From positions 372,001 through 436,000 of the forward strand of contig NC_013857.1 in the NCBI RefSeq assembly GCF_000010725.1: a stretch of DNA of 64,000 nt. The letters run 5' to 3'. The DNA comes from Azospirillum sp. B510 (GTDB taxonomy: Bacteria; Pseudomonadota; Alphaproteobacteria; Azospirillales; Azospirillaceae). Of this stretch, positions 53,051 to 61,329 are shown in pieces; positions within the stretch are counted from its first letter, which is position 1, and each line of letters starts with the position of its first letter. Under the pieces are notes generated by a model. It saw only the letters and a program-made list of their open reading frames with translations. It did not search any database and had not been told where the DNA came from. The position numbers and the translations under genes are program-made.

Positions 53051-54808
53051 ATGCGCAATTTTCTCCTCGCCCTGGCATCCGCGACAATTCTGAGTAGTGC
53101 CGCGAATGCCGCCGTCATCTACCCGCTCGACCGGGCCACGGTGCTTGTCGGTTCGCCCTTCGACCTCAAGGTCGAATTCGACAAGGTGGTCAAGCCCGAG
53201 GACGTGAAGGTCACGGTGAACGGCCAGGACTATGAGGCCGTCTTCGGCAGGAAGGCGAGCTTCGTCGCGGAGGAGAAGGGCGACAAGGGCAAGCTGCTGG
53301 GTTCGGCCCTGCTCCTGCGCGATCTGCGGATCGAGACTCCCGGCAAGTACAAGGTCGAGGTGGTGGCCGGCGACGAACGGAAATCGGTCGACTGGGATGT
53401 CTACCCCACGGCTGCGACCCCGAAGGCCAGGAACATCATCTTCCTGCTGGGTGACGGCATGTCCGTCGCTCACCGCACCGGCGCGCGGATCATGTCCAAG
53501 GGCATGACCGAAGGCAAGGCCAATGGCCGGCTCTACATGGACGATGTGCCGCCCGTCGCCTTCATCGGCACCTCTTCGACCTCGTCGATCGCGACGGACA
53601 GCGCCAACACGATGTCCGCCTACATGACCGGTCACAAATCGGCGGTGAACGCGCTCGGCGTCTATGCCGACCGCACGCCCGACAGCCTGGACGATCCCAA
53701 GGTCGAGACCATCGCCGAGGCGCTGCGCCGCAAGACGAAGAAGTCGGTCGGCATCGTCACCACCGCCGAGGTCGAGGACGCCACGCCGGCCGCCCTGGTC
53801 GCCCACACGCGCAAGCGCAGCGACAAGGCCGAGATCGTCGAGATGCTCTACAACGTGAAGCCCGACGTCCTGCTCGGCGGCGGCTCCGCCTATTTCCTGG
53901 CCAAGTCCGTCCCCGGTTCCAAGCGCAAGGACGACAAGGACTACATCCAGCTGTTCAAGGATGCCGGCTATACGCTGGCGACCGACAAGAAGGAGCTGGA
54001 AGCGGCATCCGGCGCGACCTCCGGCAAGCTGCTCGGCCTGTTCCATCCCGCCAACATCGACGTGACGCTGGACCGCGAGTTCCTGAAGAAGGGGACGGTG
54101 GACAAGTATCCCAACCAGCCGGGTCTGGTCGAGATGACCAAGGCCGCCCTCGGCCAGGTGTCGAAGAATCCGGAAGGCTTCTTCCTCATGATCGAAGGCG
54201 CTTCGATCGACAAGATGAGCCATCCGCTCGATTGGGAACGCGCCCTGTTCGAGACGATCGAATTCGACAAGGCCGTCGGTCTCGCCCGTGACTTCGCGGC
54301 GAAGAACCCCGATACGCTGATCATCGTCACCGGCGACCACACCCACGGCGTCTCGCTCATCGGTACCGTGGACGATGACAAGCCGGGCACGGAGATGCGC
54401 GAGAAGGTCGGCACCTACGCCGCAGCCGGCTTCCCGAACTACGAGGACAAGGACGGCGACGGCTATCCGGACCGCGTCGACGTGTCCCGCCGCCTGTTCA
54501 TGGCCGCGAACAACGGCCCCGATCATTACGAGACCTTCCGCCCGAAGATGGAGGGGCCGTTCGTTCCGGCGATCCAGAACGAGAAGAAGGAATATGTCGC
54601 CAACGAGGCGTATAAATCCGTTCCGGGTGCGGTCTTCGTCCAGGGCAACATCCCGCGCGACGAGGACAGCGGCGTCCATGCGGTCGACGACGTGGTCCTC
54701 CAGGCGATCGGTCCCGGCGCGGACGGCCTGCGGGGCTACATGGAACAGAGCGACGTTTACAAGGTCCTGGCGGACGTCTTCGCGCTCGGTACTCCGAAGG
54801 CGCCGTAA
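53051..54808 (+). CDS. Periplasmic alkaline phosphatase (PhoA superfamily)
   Basis: A 585-residue phosphatase with a Sec signal peptide (FLLALASATILSSAANA, cleavage after residue 20). An N-terminal ~100-residue beta-domain precedes the catalytic domain. Metal and active-site residues: Asp135 in FLLGDGMS, the nucleophile Ser184 in ATDSANTMSA, the acidic/His cluster in LMIEGASIDKMSHPLDW, DHTHG, and the final His in SGVHAVDDVVLQ. A DKDGDGYPDRVD loop near residue 475 looks like a calcium-binding repeat. It releases phosphate from phosphomonoesters during phosphate starvation, under a PHO box. Confidence 0.92.
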   Translation: MRNFLLALASATILSSAANAAVIYPLDRATVLVGSPFDLKVEFDKVVKPEDVKVTVNGQDYEAVFGRKASFVAEEKGDKGKLLGSALLLRDLRIETPGKYKVEVVAGDERKSVDWDVYPTAATPKARNIIFLLGDGMSVAHRTGARIMSKGMTEGKANGRLYMDDVPPVAFIGTSSTSSIATDSANTMSAYMTGHKSAVNALGVYADRTPDSLDDPKVETIAEALRRKTKKSVGIVTTAEVEDATPAALVAHTRKRSDKAEIVEMLYNVKPDVLLGGGSAYFLAKSVPGSKRKDDKDYIQLFKDAGYTLATDKKELEAASGATSGKLLGLFHPANIDVTLDREFLKKGTVDKYPNQPGLVEMTKAALGQVSKNPEGFFLMIEGASIDKMSHPLDWERALFETIEFDKAVGLARDFAAKNPDTLIIVTGDHTHGVSLIGTVDDDKPGTEMREKVGTYAAAGFPNYEDKDGDGYPDRVDVSRRLFMAANNGPDHYETFRPKMEGPFVPAIQNEKKEYVANEAYKSVPGAVFVQGNIPRDEDSGVHAVDDVVLQAIGPGADGLRGYMEQSDVYKVLADVFALGTPKAP

Positions 54809-54830
54809 AAGGCTGTGCCACGATGGCGGT

Positions 54831-54853
54831 GCGGGCGGCATCACGCCGCCCGC
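54831..54853 (+). terminator. Hairpin after alkaline phosphatase gene
   Basis: A 9-bp perfect GC stem (GCGGGCGGC at 54831-54839 with 54845-54853) has a 5-base loop and is followed by CTTCATT. It may partially end the phosphatase transcript before the downstream metal-related genes. Confidence 0.5.
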
Positions 54854-54876
54854 CTTCATTCTGACGGAGGATGGCG

Positions 54877-55356
54877 ATGAACGGCAGAACACGGGCAACG
54901 GTATTGTCGAGTCCGATCCGTCGCCGGCGGGCCCTGGCCATGCTGTCGGGCGCTCCGGTCCTGCTCTCGGCCTCCCTCGGCTTCGCCGCGGAGCCGCTCG
55001 GGTTCGATGAGCTTTACCGCAGCTTCGGCGTGCTCGGACTCGAGTTCTCCGAGAAGGTGAAGCGCCTTTCCGGACGCGATGTCGCCATCGAGGGCTTCAT
55101 GGCCCCTCCGCTCAAGGCGGAAGCGGCCTTCTTCGTCCTGACCCGTATTCCGATGGCTCTTTGCCCGTTCTGTTCTTCCGACGCCGATTGGCCGGACGAC
55201 ATCCTGGTCGTCTATCTGGCGGCGAAACAGACCTTCGTGCAGTACAACGCGCCGATCCGGGCCCGCGGCGTTCTGGAGTTCGGCGGCTGGACGGATCCGG
55301 AAACCGGCTTCGTCAGTCAGCTGCGCTTGCGGGAAGCCTCGTTCCGGACCGTCTGA
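54877..55356 (+). CDS. Periplasmic protein of a putative zinc-related ABC operon (DUF3299-like)
   Basis: A ~159-residue exported protein. The N-terminus SPIRRRRALAMLSGAPVLLSA is a twin-arginine-like signal with likely cleavage after GFAA. The mature part contains VAIEGFMAPPLKAEAAFFVLTRIP and ALCPFCSSDADWPDD, with a CPFC pair that could bind metal. It resembles DUF3299-type proteins. In Pseudomonas aeruginosa a similar protein is encoded with an ABC ATPase and permease in the zinc-starvation operon PA4063-PA4066, which this arrangement recalls. ATG 54877 has GGAGG at correct spacing; ATG 54871 is too close to it. Exact role unknown. Confidence 0.75.
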   Translation: MNGRTRATVLSSPIRRRRALAMLSGAPVLLSASLGFAAEPLGFDELYRSFGVLGLEFSEKVKRLSGRDVAIEGFMAPPLKAEAAFFVLTRIPMALCPFCSSDADWPDDILVVYLAAKQTFVQYNAPIRARGVLEFGGWTDPETGFVSQLRLREASFRTV

Positions 55357-55360
55357 TCGC

Positions 55361-56047
55361 ATGCTCGCCCTCGACGTCACCGGCCTGGAAATGCGTTTTC
55401 CCGGCCTTCCGGAGCCGGTGCTGGCCATTGAGCGGCTGCATCTGCCGGCGGGCGGCAGGCTTGCCGTGACCGGCGCCTCCGGCTCCGGCAAGAGCACGTT
55501 CGTCAATGCGATCACCGGCATGGAGACCGTGGCGCGGGGTGGGGTTTCCTGGAACGGAACCGACATCACGACCCTCACGGCCGGCGGGCGCGACTCCTTC
55601 CGCGCCCGCAATATCGGCCTGGTGATGCAGGATTTCCATCTGTTTCCCGGGCTTTCGGCGTTCGACAACGTGGTTCTGCCGGTGCGTCTCGCCCGCCGGC
55701 TGACGCGGGAGGAGGCGGACCGCGCCGGTCATCTGCTGGCCGCGACCGGTCTGAAACGACCGCGGCAGAAGATCGAAACCCTGTCGCGCGGCGAAATGCA
55801 GCGTGTCGCGGTCGCCCGCGCGCTGCTGTCGCGCCCGGGCGTCGTGGTGGCGGACGAGCCGACGGCCAGCCTTGACCGGCGCACGGGCGAAGAGGTGTCC
55901 GAACTCCTCATCCGCCTTTCGGTGGAGGAAGGGGCCACGCTGATCGTGGTGACACACGATCCGTTCCTTGCCGACCGTCTGGACCGGTGCATCCGCTTGG
56001 CAAGCGGCCGGATCGATCAGGACATCGCAAAGGCGGCATCCGCATGA
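55361..56047 (+). CDS. LolD-type ABC ATPase of the His-rich transporter
   Basis: A 228-residue ATPase. Walker A GASGSGKSTF near residue 41, Q-loop LVMQDFHLFPGLSAFDNVVLPVRL, a signature that reads LSRGEMQR (Arg in place of the usual first Gly), Walker B VVVADEPTASLDRR and switch His in VVTHDP. The changed signature may lower or modify ATP use. It overlaps the permease gene by ATGA (56044-56047) and follows the periplasmic-protein gene by 4 bases, so the three genes form one unit. Confidence 0.9.
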   Translation: MLALDVTGLEMRFPGLPEPVLAIERLHLPAGGRLAVTGASGSGKSTFVNAITGMETVARGGVSWNGTDITTLTAGGRDSFRARNIGLVMQDFHLFPGLSAFDNVVLPVRLARRLTREEADRAGHLLAATGLKRPRQKIETLSRGEMQRVAVARALLSRPGVVVADEPTASLDRRTGEEVSELLIRLSVEEGATLIVVTHDPFLADRLDRCIRLASGRIDQDIAKAASA

Positions 56048-57399
56048 TCGCGTTCATCCTGGCCGATTTGTGGCGTTTCCGAGCCGGCGCCGCCGCGGTC
56101 GTGCTGCTGCTGGCGCTGTCCGTCGCCCTCAGCGTGACGGTGACCCTACAGGAGCGCGCCCTGCGGCTCGGAAGCGCCCGCGCGGCCGAGAAGTTCGACC
56201 TCGTTGTCGGCGCGGCGGGCAGCGAGACGCAGCTCACGCTCTCGACGGTGTTCTTGCAGCCCGCCCCCCTGCCCCTGATGCCTGGAGCGGTGTTGGCGAA
56301 GTTGGCGGCGGACCCCCGCGTCTCCCTTGCCGCCCCCATCGGGTTCGGGGATTCCGCCTCCGGCTTTCCCATCGTCGGCACGACGACGGCGCTGGTCGCC
56401 GCTTTGTCGCCGACACTGGCGGAGGGGGCCGGTTTCGTCCGGCTCGGCGACGCGGTGATAGGGGCGGACGTGCCGCTCGCGCTCGGCAGCGGCATCAAGC
56501 CGATGCATGGCACGGCCGAATCGCACGGCCATGTGCATGGCGGCCTGACCTTCCGGGTAACCGGACGGCTGGCATCGACGGGCACGGCCTGGGATCGGGC
56601 GATCCTGGTGCCGATCATGGCCGTCTGGCGGTTGCACGGCATGGCCGGTGGAGAGGACCATGATCATGGGCATGAAGACCATGATCATGACCATGAGGAG
56701 CATGATCATGGCTCCGATCACGATCATGTGGACGGGGATGCCCATGACGGTACCCCCGCGCCACAGCGCGCCGCCGCCACACGCGAAGCCGGCACCCATG
56801 AAACCGCCACCGTCGACGCCGATGCGCCGATCGACGAGCGGTTCGGCGCCGCGACACCGGATGTGCCTGCCGTGCTGGTCAAGCCGAGACGGATTTCCGA
56901 CGCCTACCGATTGAGGCAGGAATATCGCGCAGCCACCACGCTGGCGGTCTTCCCGGCGGAGGTGCTGACGCGCCTTTACGCCACGCTCGGCGATGCGCGC
57001 CGATTGCTGATGGCGATCGCCATGGGCACCCAGACCATCGTCGTCGCCGCCATTCTGTTGGTGACGATCATGCATCTCGGCAACCGGCGGCGGCAGATCG
57101 GGGCGCTTCGGGCGCTTGGAGCGCCGGCAAGATCGATCATCGCCCTGGTCTGGGGCGAACTGTTCGTGCTGTTTGCCGTGGGACTGGTCATGGGCATCGG
57201 TATCGGTTATGGCGCGGCTCGGATACTTGGCTTCTGGCTGGCGAAGACCACCGCGGTTCCGATGCCCGTCGAATTCGCCGCCGAGGATTTCCTCCTCGCC
57301 CTCGGTTGCATGGCCGTCGCCGCCATCGTTTCGATCATCCCGGCCGTGACCGCCCTGCGCGTGAGCCCCGCCACGGCCCTGCGGAACTCCGGGGCCTGA
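56044..57399 (+). CDS. FtsX/MacB-type ABC permease with histidine-rich loop
   Basis: A 451-residue membrane protein. One segment near residues 15-33, a periplasmic domain, then three C-terminal segments with GNRRRQIGALRALGAPARSI. Residues 206-234 hold eleven histidines in an Asp/Glu/His-rich run (HDHGHEDHDHDHEEHDHG), with HGHVHGG at ~161. Such runs bind zinc or other transition metals. The loop is predicted to be periplasmic, so the transporter may sense or move metal outside the inner membrane. It is likely co-transcribed with the ATPase and the DUF3299-like gene. Confidence 0.88.
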   Translation: MIAFILADLWRFRAGAAAVVLLLALSVALSVTVTLQERALRLGSARAAEKFDLVVGAAGSETQLTLSTVFLQPAPLPLMPGAVLAKLAADPRVSLAAPIGFGDSASGFPIVGTTTALVAALSPTLAEGAGFVRLGDAVIGADVPLALGSGIKPMHGTAESHGHVHGGLTFRVTGRLASTGTAWDRAILVPIMAVWRLHGMAGGEDHDHGHEDHDHDHEEHDHGSDHDHVDGDAHDGTPAPQRAAATREAGTHETATVDADAPIDERFGAATPDVPAVLVKPRRISDAYRLRQEYRAATTLAVFPAEVLTRLYATLGDARRLLMAIAMGTQTIVVAAILLVTIMHLGNRRRQIGALRALGAPARSIIALVWGELFVLFAVGLVMGIGIGYGAARILGFWLAKTTAVPMPVEFAAEDFLLALGCMAVAAIVSIIPAVTALRVSPATALRNSGA

Positions 57400-57851
57400 C
57401 GACATCAAGTGCCACTCCGGCAAAGGGGGTGGCGCGCCATGCATGGCGGCATCGATCGGTATGCCGGCCCCCGCCTAAAAATCCGGACTGCGAGAGCGCG
57501 ATCGGTTCAGATGGAATCGTCCGAAGCGTGAATCGCACGAAAAAACAGACGGACGCTGGAGTTTCAGATTTCACGCGCCACGTTCCAGCTCGCCACCGAT
57601 CCCAGAAGGTGGAAGGGCCGTCCACCACATCACATCAGTATACGTTTTTCGACGGGGGAATGACGGCGATGGAATTGCCGGTTCGCGAGATGGTCGAAGA
57701 CTGCGTGGCGATGATGGAGGAATGGCTGACGCTTCCCCTCGACGCAACGTCGGCGCCCGACACGCCGCGGACTCCGCGCAGCTTCCGCCCCAGGCTGATC
57801 GTTCGTGGCTCGTCGCGGCAGTTTGCTGGCACCCCGATTGAAGATTCGCCG
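57400..57851. other. Intergenic region between permease and LacI gene
   Basis: 452 bases. The first 250 are moderately AT-rich and hold no terminator that I recognise. A possible small gene starts at 57660. Nothing else is visible. Confidence 0.5.
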
Positions 57852-57911
57852 TCACGCCGTGCTTTGCCGCTCCACAAGGCTGAAACCAATGTCGACGACA
57901 CGATCCGATGA
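57660..57911 (+). CDS. Possible small protein, uncertain
   Basis: An 83-residue frame starting at ATG 57660 behind GGGGGA, beginning MTAMELPVREMVEDC and continuing VAMMEEWLTL. Its 3' part overlaps the end of the convergent LacI gene by 60 bases and becomes Arg/Pro-rich there. The first ~35 residues could be a real helical peptide or the remnant of a longer gene. No family recognised; it may well be non-coding. Confidence 0.2.
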   Translation: MTAMELPVREMVEDCVAMMEEWLTLPLDATSAPDTPRTPRSFRPRLIVRGSSRQFAGTPIEDSPSRRALPLHKAETNVDDTIR

Positions 57912-58913
57912 TGGCGTTCCGCCCAGCTCCGCGAGGATGAGTTCGGCGGCAAGCTCGCCGATCTTCCGGCGATTGAAGCTGATCGTGGAAAGGGAGGGAT
58001 GCATGTGCGCGCTGAAGGAGAAGTCTCCAAATCCCATGACGGCGATGTCCCCCGGCACGTCCAGCTTTCGCACCTGTGCCTCGGTGATGGCTCCTTGGGC
58101 CAGGGGATCGACGGTGCAGAAGACGGCGTCCGGCCGGACCCCGGCGTTCAGCAGATCCGCCAGAGCGGCTCGACCGCGCTCCAAGCTGCCGGGCGTCCCG
58201 GTCAACCTGACCGCGACGTCGCTCTTTCCATGCTCCGCCAAGGCCCGCAAAAACCCGTCGCGCCTCCGAAGGGCGCGTTTATCGGACGCCGAAACGACCG
58301 CGATGCGATCATAGCCCTTGCCGAAAAAGTGCCTCGCCGCAGCCCGCCCGGCGGCTTCGTGGGAAAAACCGATGGCGATGTCGATCGGGTTCGGTGTCAA
58401 ATCCCAACTCTCGACGATGGGGATCCCGGCCGCAAGCAACTGCTGGCGCGTACGCGCCGAGTGGTCGATGCCGGTGACGAAGATCGCATCCGGCTTCCGG
58501 CTCAACACAGCCAACAGGAGCTTGTCCTCGCGTGAGCCGTCGAACCCAGAGAGGCCCAGAAGAACCTCGTATCCGGCGCCGCTCAAGCGATCGGTCAGCG
58601 CTTCGACCGCTTCCGCGAACATGGATGTTCCAATGCTCGGAACGATGGCGGCGACAAGGCGGCTTTGGTTCGACCTCAACCCTCCGGCCATCAGGTTCGG
58701 AACGTAACCGAGCTGATCGATCGATCTACGGATGGATGTCAGTGTCTCTTCGGACACCATGGAAGGCTGGTTGATGGCGCGGGACACGGTCATCGTGGAA
58801 ACGCCGGCAAGGCGCGCGACCTCCTTGAGCGTTACCGCGCTGGCTTCCTTGCCTCGCTTTTTCTGCTGGCGCTGGGCTCGTGGGGGTGTCCGGGAATCCA
58901 TCAGTCCATCCAT
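57852..58913 (-). CDS. LacI family transcriptional regulator of the aldarate locus
   Basis: A 353-residue LacI/GalR-type repressor. After a basic 25-residue lead, the helix-turn-helix VTLKEVARLAGVSTMTVSRAINQPSMVS and hinge LGYVPNLMAGGLRS are followed by a periplasmic-binding-protein-like effector domain (LVAAIVPSIGTSMFAE, VVSASDKRALRRRDGFL). It is closest in pattern to GntR/GudR-like sugar-acid regulators. GGAAG is 7 bases from ATG 58913. It is divergent from the interrupted galactarate dehydratase gene, its likely target, with an operator candidate at 59129. Confidence 0.88.
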   Translation of the reverse strand: MDGLMDSRTPPRAQRQQKKRGKEASAVTLKEVARLAGVSTMTVSRAINQPSMVSEETLTSIRRSIDQLGYVPNLMAGGLRSNQSRLVAAIVPSIGTSMFAEAVEALTDRLSGAGYEVLLGLSGFDGSREDKLLLAVLSRKPDAIFVTGIDHSARTRQQLLAAGIPIVESWDLTPNPIDIAIGFSHEAAGRAAARHFFGKGYDRIAVVSASDKRALRRRDGFLRALAEHGKSDVAVRLTGTPGSLERGRAALADLLNAGVRPDAVFCTVDPLAQGAITEAQVRKLDVPGDIAVMGFGDFSFSAHMHPSLSTISFNRRKIGELAAELILAELGGTPSSDRVVDIGFSLVERQSTA

Positions 58914-59255
58914 GGGTCAACTTCCGTCATTCTATCATCGGTCGAGAACGGCAAGCGCCGGAATCACGCGCCGCGGTCAGCAAACTCGACTACACTCACC
59001 CCCCGGATGATATCGATCACATATAGCGGCCATGGACAGCTCATGCCAATGGTCGCTCGGATTCTCGGATTTATTTCCGATATACCTCTTGAAATCGGCG
59101 CCAAGACCACCCCTCGCGCCAGAACACGATTGCTCGCAATGGAATAATATAATAACGATAACATAAATTGAACGCGAAGGATGACGTGCTGGCGCGCGCC
59201 CTTTGCCCGACCGGAGCGCCCACGCCCCGGCGACAAGCCCACAAGGACGAACACG
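58914..59255. other. Divergent regulatory region lacI / galactarate dehydratase
   Basis: 342 bases, AT-rich from 59030 onward. It includes the promoter/operator pair at 59129-59153 and the ribosome site AAGGA (59243-59247) of the dehydratase gene. I see no small gene. Confidence 0.6.
59125..59153 (+). promoter_or_regulatory. Promoter with overlapping LacI-type operator
   Basis: TATAAT (59148-59153) is a perfect -10. ATTGC-TC-GCAAT (59129-59140) is a perfect inverted repeat with 5-bp arms placed between it and a weak -35 (CACGAT, 59125-59130). A repressor there would block RNA polymerase. The start codon of the dehydratase gene is 102 bases downstream of the -10. Confidence 0.5.
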
Positions 59256-59312
59256 ATGTCTTCTCGAAACGAAGCCGTAAGCTGGATCAAGCTGCAATCG
59301 ACCTTTCTGCCG

Positions 59313-59316
59313 CTAA
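59313..59316. repeat. Target-site duplication of the IS1380-like element (left copy)
   Basis: CTAA here and at 60930-60933 flank the element exactly. In the joined dehydratase frame one copy is needed. Confidence 0.85.
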
Positions 59317-60929
59317 CCGGGAAAATTCATGAGGGTTGGCGGGTGTAGCGGCATCCGTTGAGCGGCCGTAGGATTTGGGTGCTGACGCCAACTCCTGCCG
59401 TTTCCGGAGCGCCCACCCGCCATGGTTGATCATACCCTGCCGCTGCCCGGCCTGTCACCCGTTGCTGGAAAGCCGGTGATCGGGCGCTTTGATGGCGGCC
59501 GCCTGTCCTCCGATGGCGGGCTGCTGGTGCTGCGGGAGGTGGCGAAGCGGCTGCGGATTGCCGATCGGCTGGCCGCCTGTATTGAGGACCCGCGCGATCC
59601 AACGCGCACCGTGCATTCGCTGGCCGACATCATCGGCTTTCGCCTGCTGGCCATCGCGGCGGGCTACGAGGACGGCAACGACGCCGGCAGCCTACGCTCC
59701 GACCCGCTGTTCAAGATGGCCCTGGAACGCCTGCCGTCCGAGCGTGACCTTTGCTCGCAAGCCACCATCTCGCGCCTGGAGAACCTGCCGGATACCCGCG
59801 CACTGCTGCGCATGGGCCGAGCCATGGTCGATCTCTACTGCGCGTCCTTTCGCCAGGTGCCCAAGCGCATCATGCTGGATGTAGACGACACCTTCGACAC
59901 GGTGCATGGCGGTCAGCAGTTGCGCCTGTTCAACGCCCATTATGACGAGTACGGCTTCCAGCCCATCGTTGTCTTCGACGGCAACGGCCGCTTTGTCACC
60001 GCTGTGCTGCGCCCAGCCAAGCGGCCCAAGGGGACGGAGATCCGGACCTTCCTGCGTCGCCTGCTCCGCGCCATTCGGGCAAACTGGCCCAAGACCGAGA
60101 TCCTGCTGCGCGCCGACGGCCATTACGCCTGCCCGGAGGTGCTGGACTGGTGCGAGGCGGAGGGGCTCGACTACGTGCTCGGTCTGCCGACCAGCAGCAC
60201 ACTGCGCCGTCACGTCACCACGCTGGAGGCCAGCACCGCGGCGCGCTTCCAGGCCATGCCCGGAGCCGACAAGGTGCGCCGCTTCAAGGAATTCTATGAC
60301 GGGGCCAGCACCTGGAGCCGGGTCCGCCGCATCGTCGCGCGCGTCGAGGCAGGAGACCAGGGCACCGACAGCCGCTTCATCGTCACCAACCTACGCCACG
60401 GCACGGGTCGCTGGCTGTATGCCGGCCTGTATTGCGCGAGGGGACAGGCGGAAAATCATATAAAAGCCTGGAAATCCCACCTTGCCGCAGACCGGACCTC
60501 CTGCACCAAGGCGACGGCCAACCAGTTCCGCCTGTTCCTGCACGCCGGGGCGTACTGGCTGCTGTGGAGCCTGCGCTCGCTGATGCCGAAACGCTCCCGC
60601 TGGCGCACGGTGCAATTCGACACCTTGCGGCTGCGCTTGGTGAAGACCGCCGCGCGTATCGTGGAGATGAAGACGCAGATCAAGGTGCACCTGCCGACCA
60701 GCGCGCCTGATCAGGCGATCATCCACCTCGCCCTCGGCCGCATGCCCCGGCTCATCTGCTGAGCACCGGGGCAGCGTGCCCCAGCCGTCACCCAATCCCC
60801 TCCACCACCAACTCCGACACCGTCACGCCGCCGTCAGCGCGGCGGCCGACGACGCGCGCCCATACAGCCCAACGTTGATCATCTCAACGCGGCGACCAGA
60901 CCGCTCGCCACCCTGGTGAATAAAGGCGG
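59317..60929 (+). mobile_element. IS1380-family insertion sequence, 1613 bp
   Basis: Terminal inverted repeats are CCGGGAAAATTCATGAGGGT (59317-59336) and, read inward from the other end, CCGCCTTTATTCACCAGGGT (60929-60910); the inner ATTCA and AGGGT blocks match. CTAA is duplicated on both sides. A single intact transposase fills most of the element. Size, 4-bp duplication and transposase type fit IS1380. It splits codon 21 of the dehydratase gene. Confidence 0.9.
59422..60762 (+). CDS. IS1380-family transposase, intact
   Basis: A 446-residue DDE transposase. The N-terminal VIGRFDGGRLSSDGGLLVLREVAKRL region is typical of the family. Catalytic residues are suggested by LDVDDTFDTVHGGQQ (first Asp), LRADGHYACPEVL (second Asp) and RGQAENHIKAWKSHL (Glu). 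There is no internal stop or frameshift, so the element may still be active. No obvious ribosome site precedes ATG 59422. Confidence 0.92.
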   Translation: MVDHTLPLPGLSPVAGKPVIGRFDGGRLSSDGGLLVLREVAKRLRIADRLAACIEDPRDPTRTVHSLADIIGFRLLAIAAGYEDGNDAGSLRSDPLFKMALERLPSERDLCSQATISRLENLPDTRALLRMGRAMVDLYCASFRQVPKRIMLDVDDTFDTVHGGQQLRLFNAHYDEYGFQPIVVFDGNGRFVTAVLRPAKRPKGTEIRTFLRRLLRAIRANWPKTEILLRADGHYACPEVLDWCEAEGLDYVLGLPTSSTLRRHVTTLEASTAARFQAMPGADKVRRFKEFYDGASTWSRVRRIVARVEAGDQGTDSRFIVTNLRHGTGRWLYAGLYCARGQAENHIKAWKSHLAADRTSCTKATANQFRLFLHAGAYWLLWSLRSLMPKRSRWRTVQFDTLRLRLVKTAARIVEMKTQIKVHLPTSAPDQAIIHLALGRMPRLIC

Positions 60930-61329
60930 CTAAGGAACCCGATCAGCGACGCCAAGGTGCTGACGGGGCGCCAGAAGCCGATGACGGAAATCGCCATCCT
61001 GTTCTGCGAGATCGAGACCAGCGAGGGGAACCGTGGCCTGGGCTTCAGCTATTCCAAGCGGGCGGGCGGTCCCGGACAATTCGCCCATGCCAAGGAGATC
61101 GCCCCCGCTTTGATCGGCGAAGACCCCAGCGACATCGCCAAGGCCTGGGACAAGCTGTGCTGGGCCGGCGCCTCCGTCGGCCGGACCGGCCTCGCGGCTC
61201 AGGCGATCGGCGCCTTCGACGTGGCCCTGTGGGACCTGAAGGCCAAGCGCGCCGGCCTTTCTCTGGCGAAGCTGCTGGGAGCCCAGCGCGAGTCGGTGCG
61301 TTGCTACAACACGTCCGGCGGCTTCCTGC

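Noticed and set aside
57306..57911. 201-residue frame spanning the permease end and the LacI gap
   Set aside because: The first part is out of frame within the permease gene; only the short 57660-57911 portion has any ribosome-site support and it is listed with low confidence.
60763..60909. Small gene after the IS1380-like transposase
   Set aside because: The stretch is inside the element between the transposase stop and the right inverted repeat and shows no coding frame of note.
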